Positions 11,956-12,625 of a stretch of 12,625 bases of DNA are shown here, in pieces (position 1 is the stretch's first letter; each line of letters opens with the position of its first letter). The notes beneath the pieces are model-generated. The model saw nothing but the letters and a program-made list of their open reading frames with translations. It ran no database searches and was not told the DNA's origin. This DNA is from Bacteroidales bacterium. Lineage in GTDB: Bacteria > Bacteroidota > Bacteroidia > Bacteroidales > JAOZVK01. Both the position numbers and the translations under genes were made by a program. The DNA is taken from the NCBI GenBank assembly GCA_029938185.1, contig JAOZVK010000114.1, positions 1 through 12,625 of the forward strand, read 5' to 3'.

Positions 11956-11984
11956 AGAAACAAGTCATAATTTTTTTTAGTATT

Positions 11985-12050
11985 ATTTAGACAAGATTTA
12001 CAGGATTTACTTGCTTAAAATATCCTGTAAATCATGTAAATCCCGTCAAA
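11985..12050. repeat. ACAGGATTTAC-type dispersed repeat with an 11-bp inverted repeat
   Basis: ATTTACAGGAT (11996-12006) pairs perfectly with ATCCTGTAAAT (12022-12032). It is followed by CATGTAAATCCCGTCAAA, a second diverged half. This 'acaggatttac...atcctgtaaatcatgtaaatcctgtc' sequence is a common intergenic repeat in Bacteroidota as I recall. It may form a hairpin and could serve as a transcript end after pdxJ. Confidence 0.75.
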
Positions 12051-12197
12051 TTATTGCATTTATAAATTTAAGCAATTTATGTCTTAAAACAGTAGCCTTT
12101 TTTTTTACCGAAAATCATTAACTTTATACTGAATTTTATAAACTATTTTTCAGTTTCTAAGCGTTTAATAAAAACGAAATTGGTAATTTGAGACATA

Positions 12198-12206
12198 TAT
12201 ATTTGC
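12198..12206 (+). promoter_or_regulatory. Possible -7 box for the PqqD-like gene
   Basis: TATATTTGC matches TAnnTTTGC perfectly and lies 94 bases upstream of the ATG at 12300. The nearest TTG (12180-12182) is only 15 bases upstream, closer than usual, so only the -7 box is supported. Confidence 0.4.
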
Positions 12207-12299
12207 TAACATATTAATAACTTGCTTTTATATAATATGATAAAAAAAAATAAACTATTAAGAATAATAGAATTGTAAATACTTTAAACATAAATAATA

Positions 12300-12548
12300 A
12301 TGAAAATAAAAAAAAATATAGCAGTTAGTGATTCAGGTTTTATATTTAACCCAAACACAGGAGATTCATATTCTTTAAACAAAATAGCATCAAGTATTAT
12401 GAAAATGTTAAAAAATGGTGTTGAATATGAAAAAATAAAAGAAGATGTACTCAAAAAATATGATATTGATGAATTAAGTTTTGAAAAAGATTATTACGAT
12501 TTTATGAGTATGCTTATTAATCACAGTTTGGTTGAAAATGAAAAATAA
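12300..12548 (+). CDS. PqqD-family peptide chaperone/RiPP recognition element-like protein
   Basis: PqqD-like proteins are ~90-residue winged-helix domains that bind leader peptides for modifying enzymes (RiPP recognition elements) or act in HPr-rel-A type systems. The 82-residue product shows the family layout. A beta hairpin at about 5-25 contains NIAVSDSGFIFNPNTGDSYSL, with the usual 'g..lydp.tg....Ln..a..i' sequence. Then come helices NKIASSIMKMLKNGVEYEKI and IKEDVLKKYDIDELSFEKDY, and a final DFMSMLINHSLVE, equivalent to 'v..fl..L...gli'. It starts at ATG 12300, before the KIKKNI strand. Any partner (radical SAM, ATP-grasp or HprK-like gene) would lie beyond the window, past the tandem octamer array, so its pathway cannot be told. 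Confidence 0.8.
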   Translation: MKIKKNIAVSDSGFIFNPNTGDSYSLNKIASSIMKMLKNGVEYEKIKEDVLKKYDIDELSFEKDYYDFMSMLINHSLVENEK

Positions 12549-12552
12549 AACT

Positions 12553-12625
12553 TTCAATGGTTCAATGGTTCAATGGTACAATGGTTCAATGGTTCAATGG
12601 TTCAATGGTTCAATGGTTCAATGGT
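12553..12625 (+). repeat. Tandem octamer array TTCAATGG, nine units to the window edge
   Basis: Nine consecutive 8-base units TTCAATGG from 12553 to 12624, one with a T-to-A change (TACAATGG, 12577-12584), plus one more base at the window end. It begins 5 bases after the stop of the PqqD-like gene. The array runs off the window, so its full length is unknown. Confidence 0.97.

Larger units (their letters stand above)
11691..12299. other. 600-base spacer with dispersed repeats, no gene supported
   Basis: A 61-codon open frame at 11756-11941 runs into a known repeat type and is not credible. The spacer holds a CTTTGCG-type repeat at 11879-11955 and an ACAGGATTTAC-type repeat at 11985-12050 (both listed). 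The remaining sequence is AT-rich, with a -7-like box at 12198. Confidence 0.6.

Overview
The window looks like chromosome of an AT-rich member of the Bacteroidota, probably Bacteroidales-like. Evidence: a Bacteroidota-type PdxJ, a DUF2147 lipocalin-like secreted protein, a short-POTRA outer-membrane barrel protein, genes without visible Shine-Dalgarno sequences, and several exact -7 boxes of the form TAnnTTTG(C). Species cannot be told from the sequence.

Layout. (1) 1-801: a repeat-containing leader and rbfA. (2) About 802-6844: a ~6 kb accessory block, all genes on the + strand, made of small toxin-antitoxin (TA) genes, a GIY-YIG-like gene, two unrecognised small genes, and many dispersed repeats. 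(3) 6845-8056: an FtsX/LolC-LolE-type permease, which in relatives I recall as sitting directly after rbfA; the accessory block therefore seems to be inserted in an otherwise conserved gene pair. (4) 8054-10887: a two-way terminator, then minus-strand DUF2147, outer-membrane barrel and CBS genes, the last two translationally coupled. (5) 10977-12625: pdxJ, a 600-base repeat-rich spacer, a PqqD-like gene, and an octamer tandem array that runs off the window end.

The most notable feature is a family of short interspersed elements confined to positions 22-6820. Five copies are exactly 103 bp counted from AGGTC to TACTTA (equivalently 101 bp plus a TA target duplication). They have a conserved hairpin end (AGGTC-TTC-GACCT), a conserved other end (AAAACTTTTGTAA-N3/4-TACTTA), and a core that falls into at least three sequence types at constant length. 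One more copy is 105 bp, and several are partial or composite. Two copies interrupt genes: removing exactly 103 bp restores an open TumE-type toxin gene (3867-4344) and an open GIY-YIG/T5orf172-like gene (4990-5413). A third copy sits exactly between an antitoxin and its toxin. These are mobile, probably non-autonomous elements; no transposase is in the window.

Of four TA pairs, only the first (antitoxin plus MazF/PemK toxin, 1334-1911) is intact. In the other three the toxin is broken in a different way each time: truncated at a repeat (2467-2613), frameshifted by one extra A in an A-run (3059-3392), or interrupted by the 103-bp element (3867-4344), while the antitoxins stay open. The block reads as a decaying TA/nuclease island.
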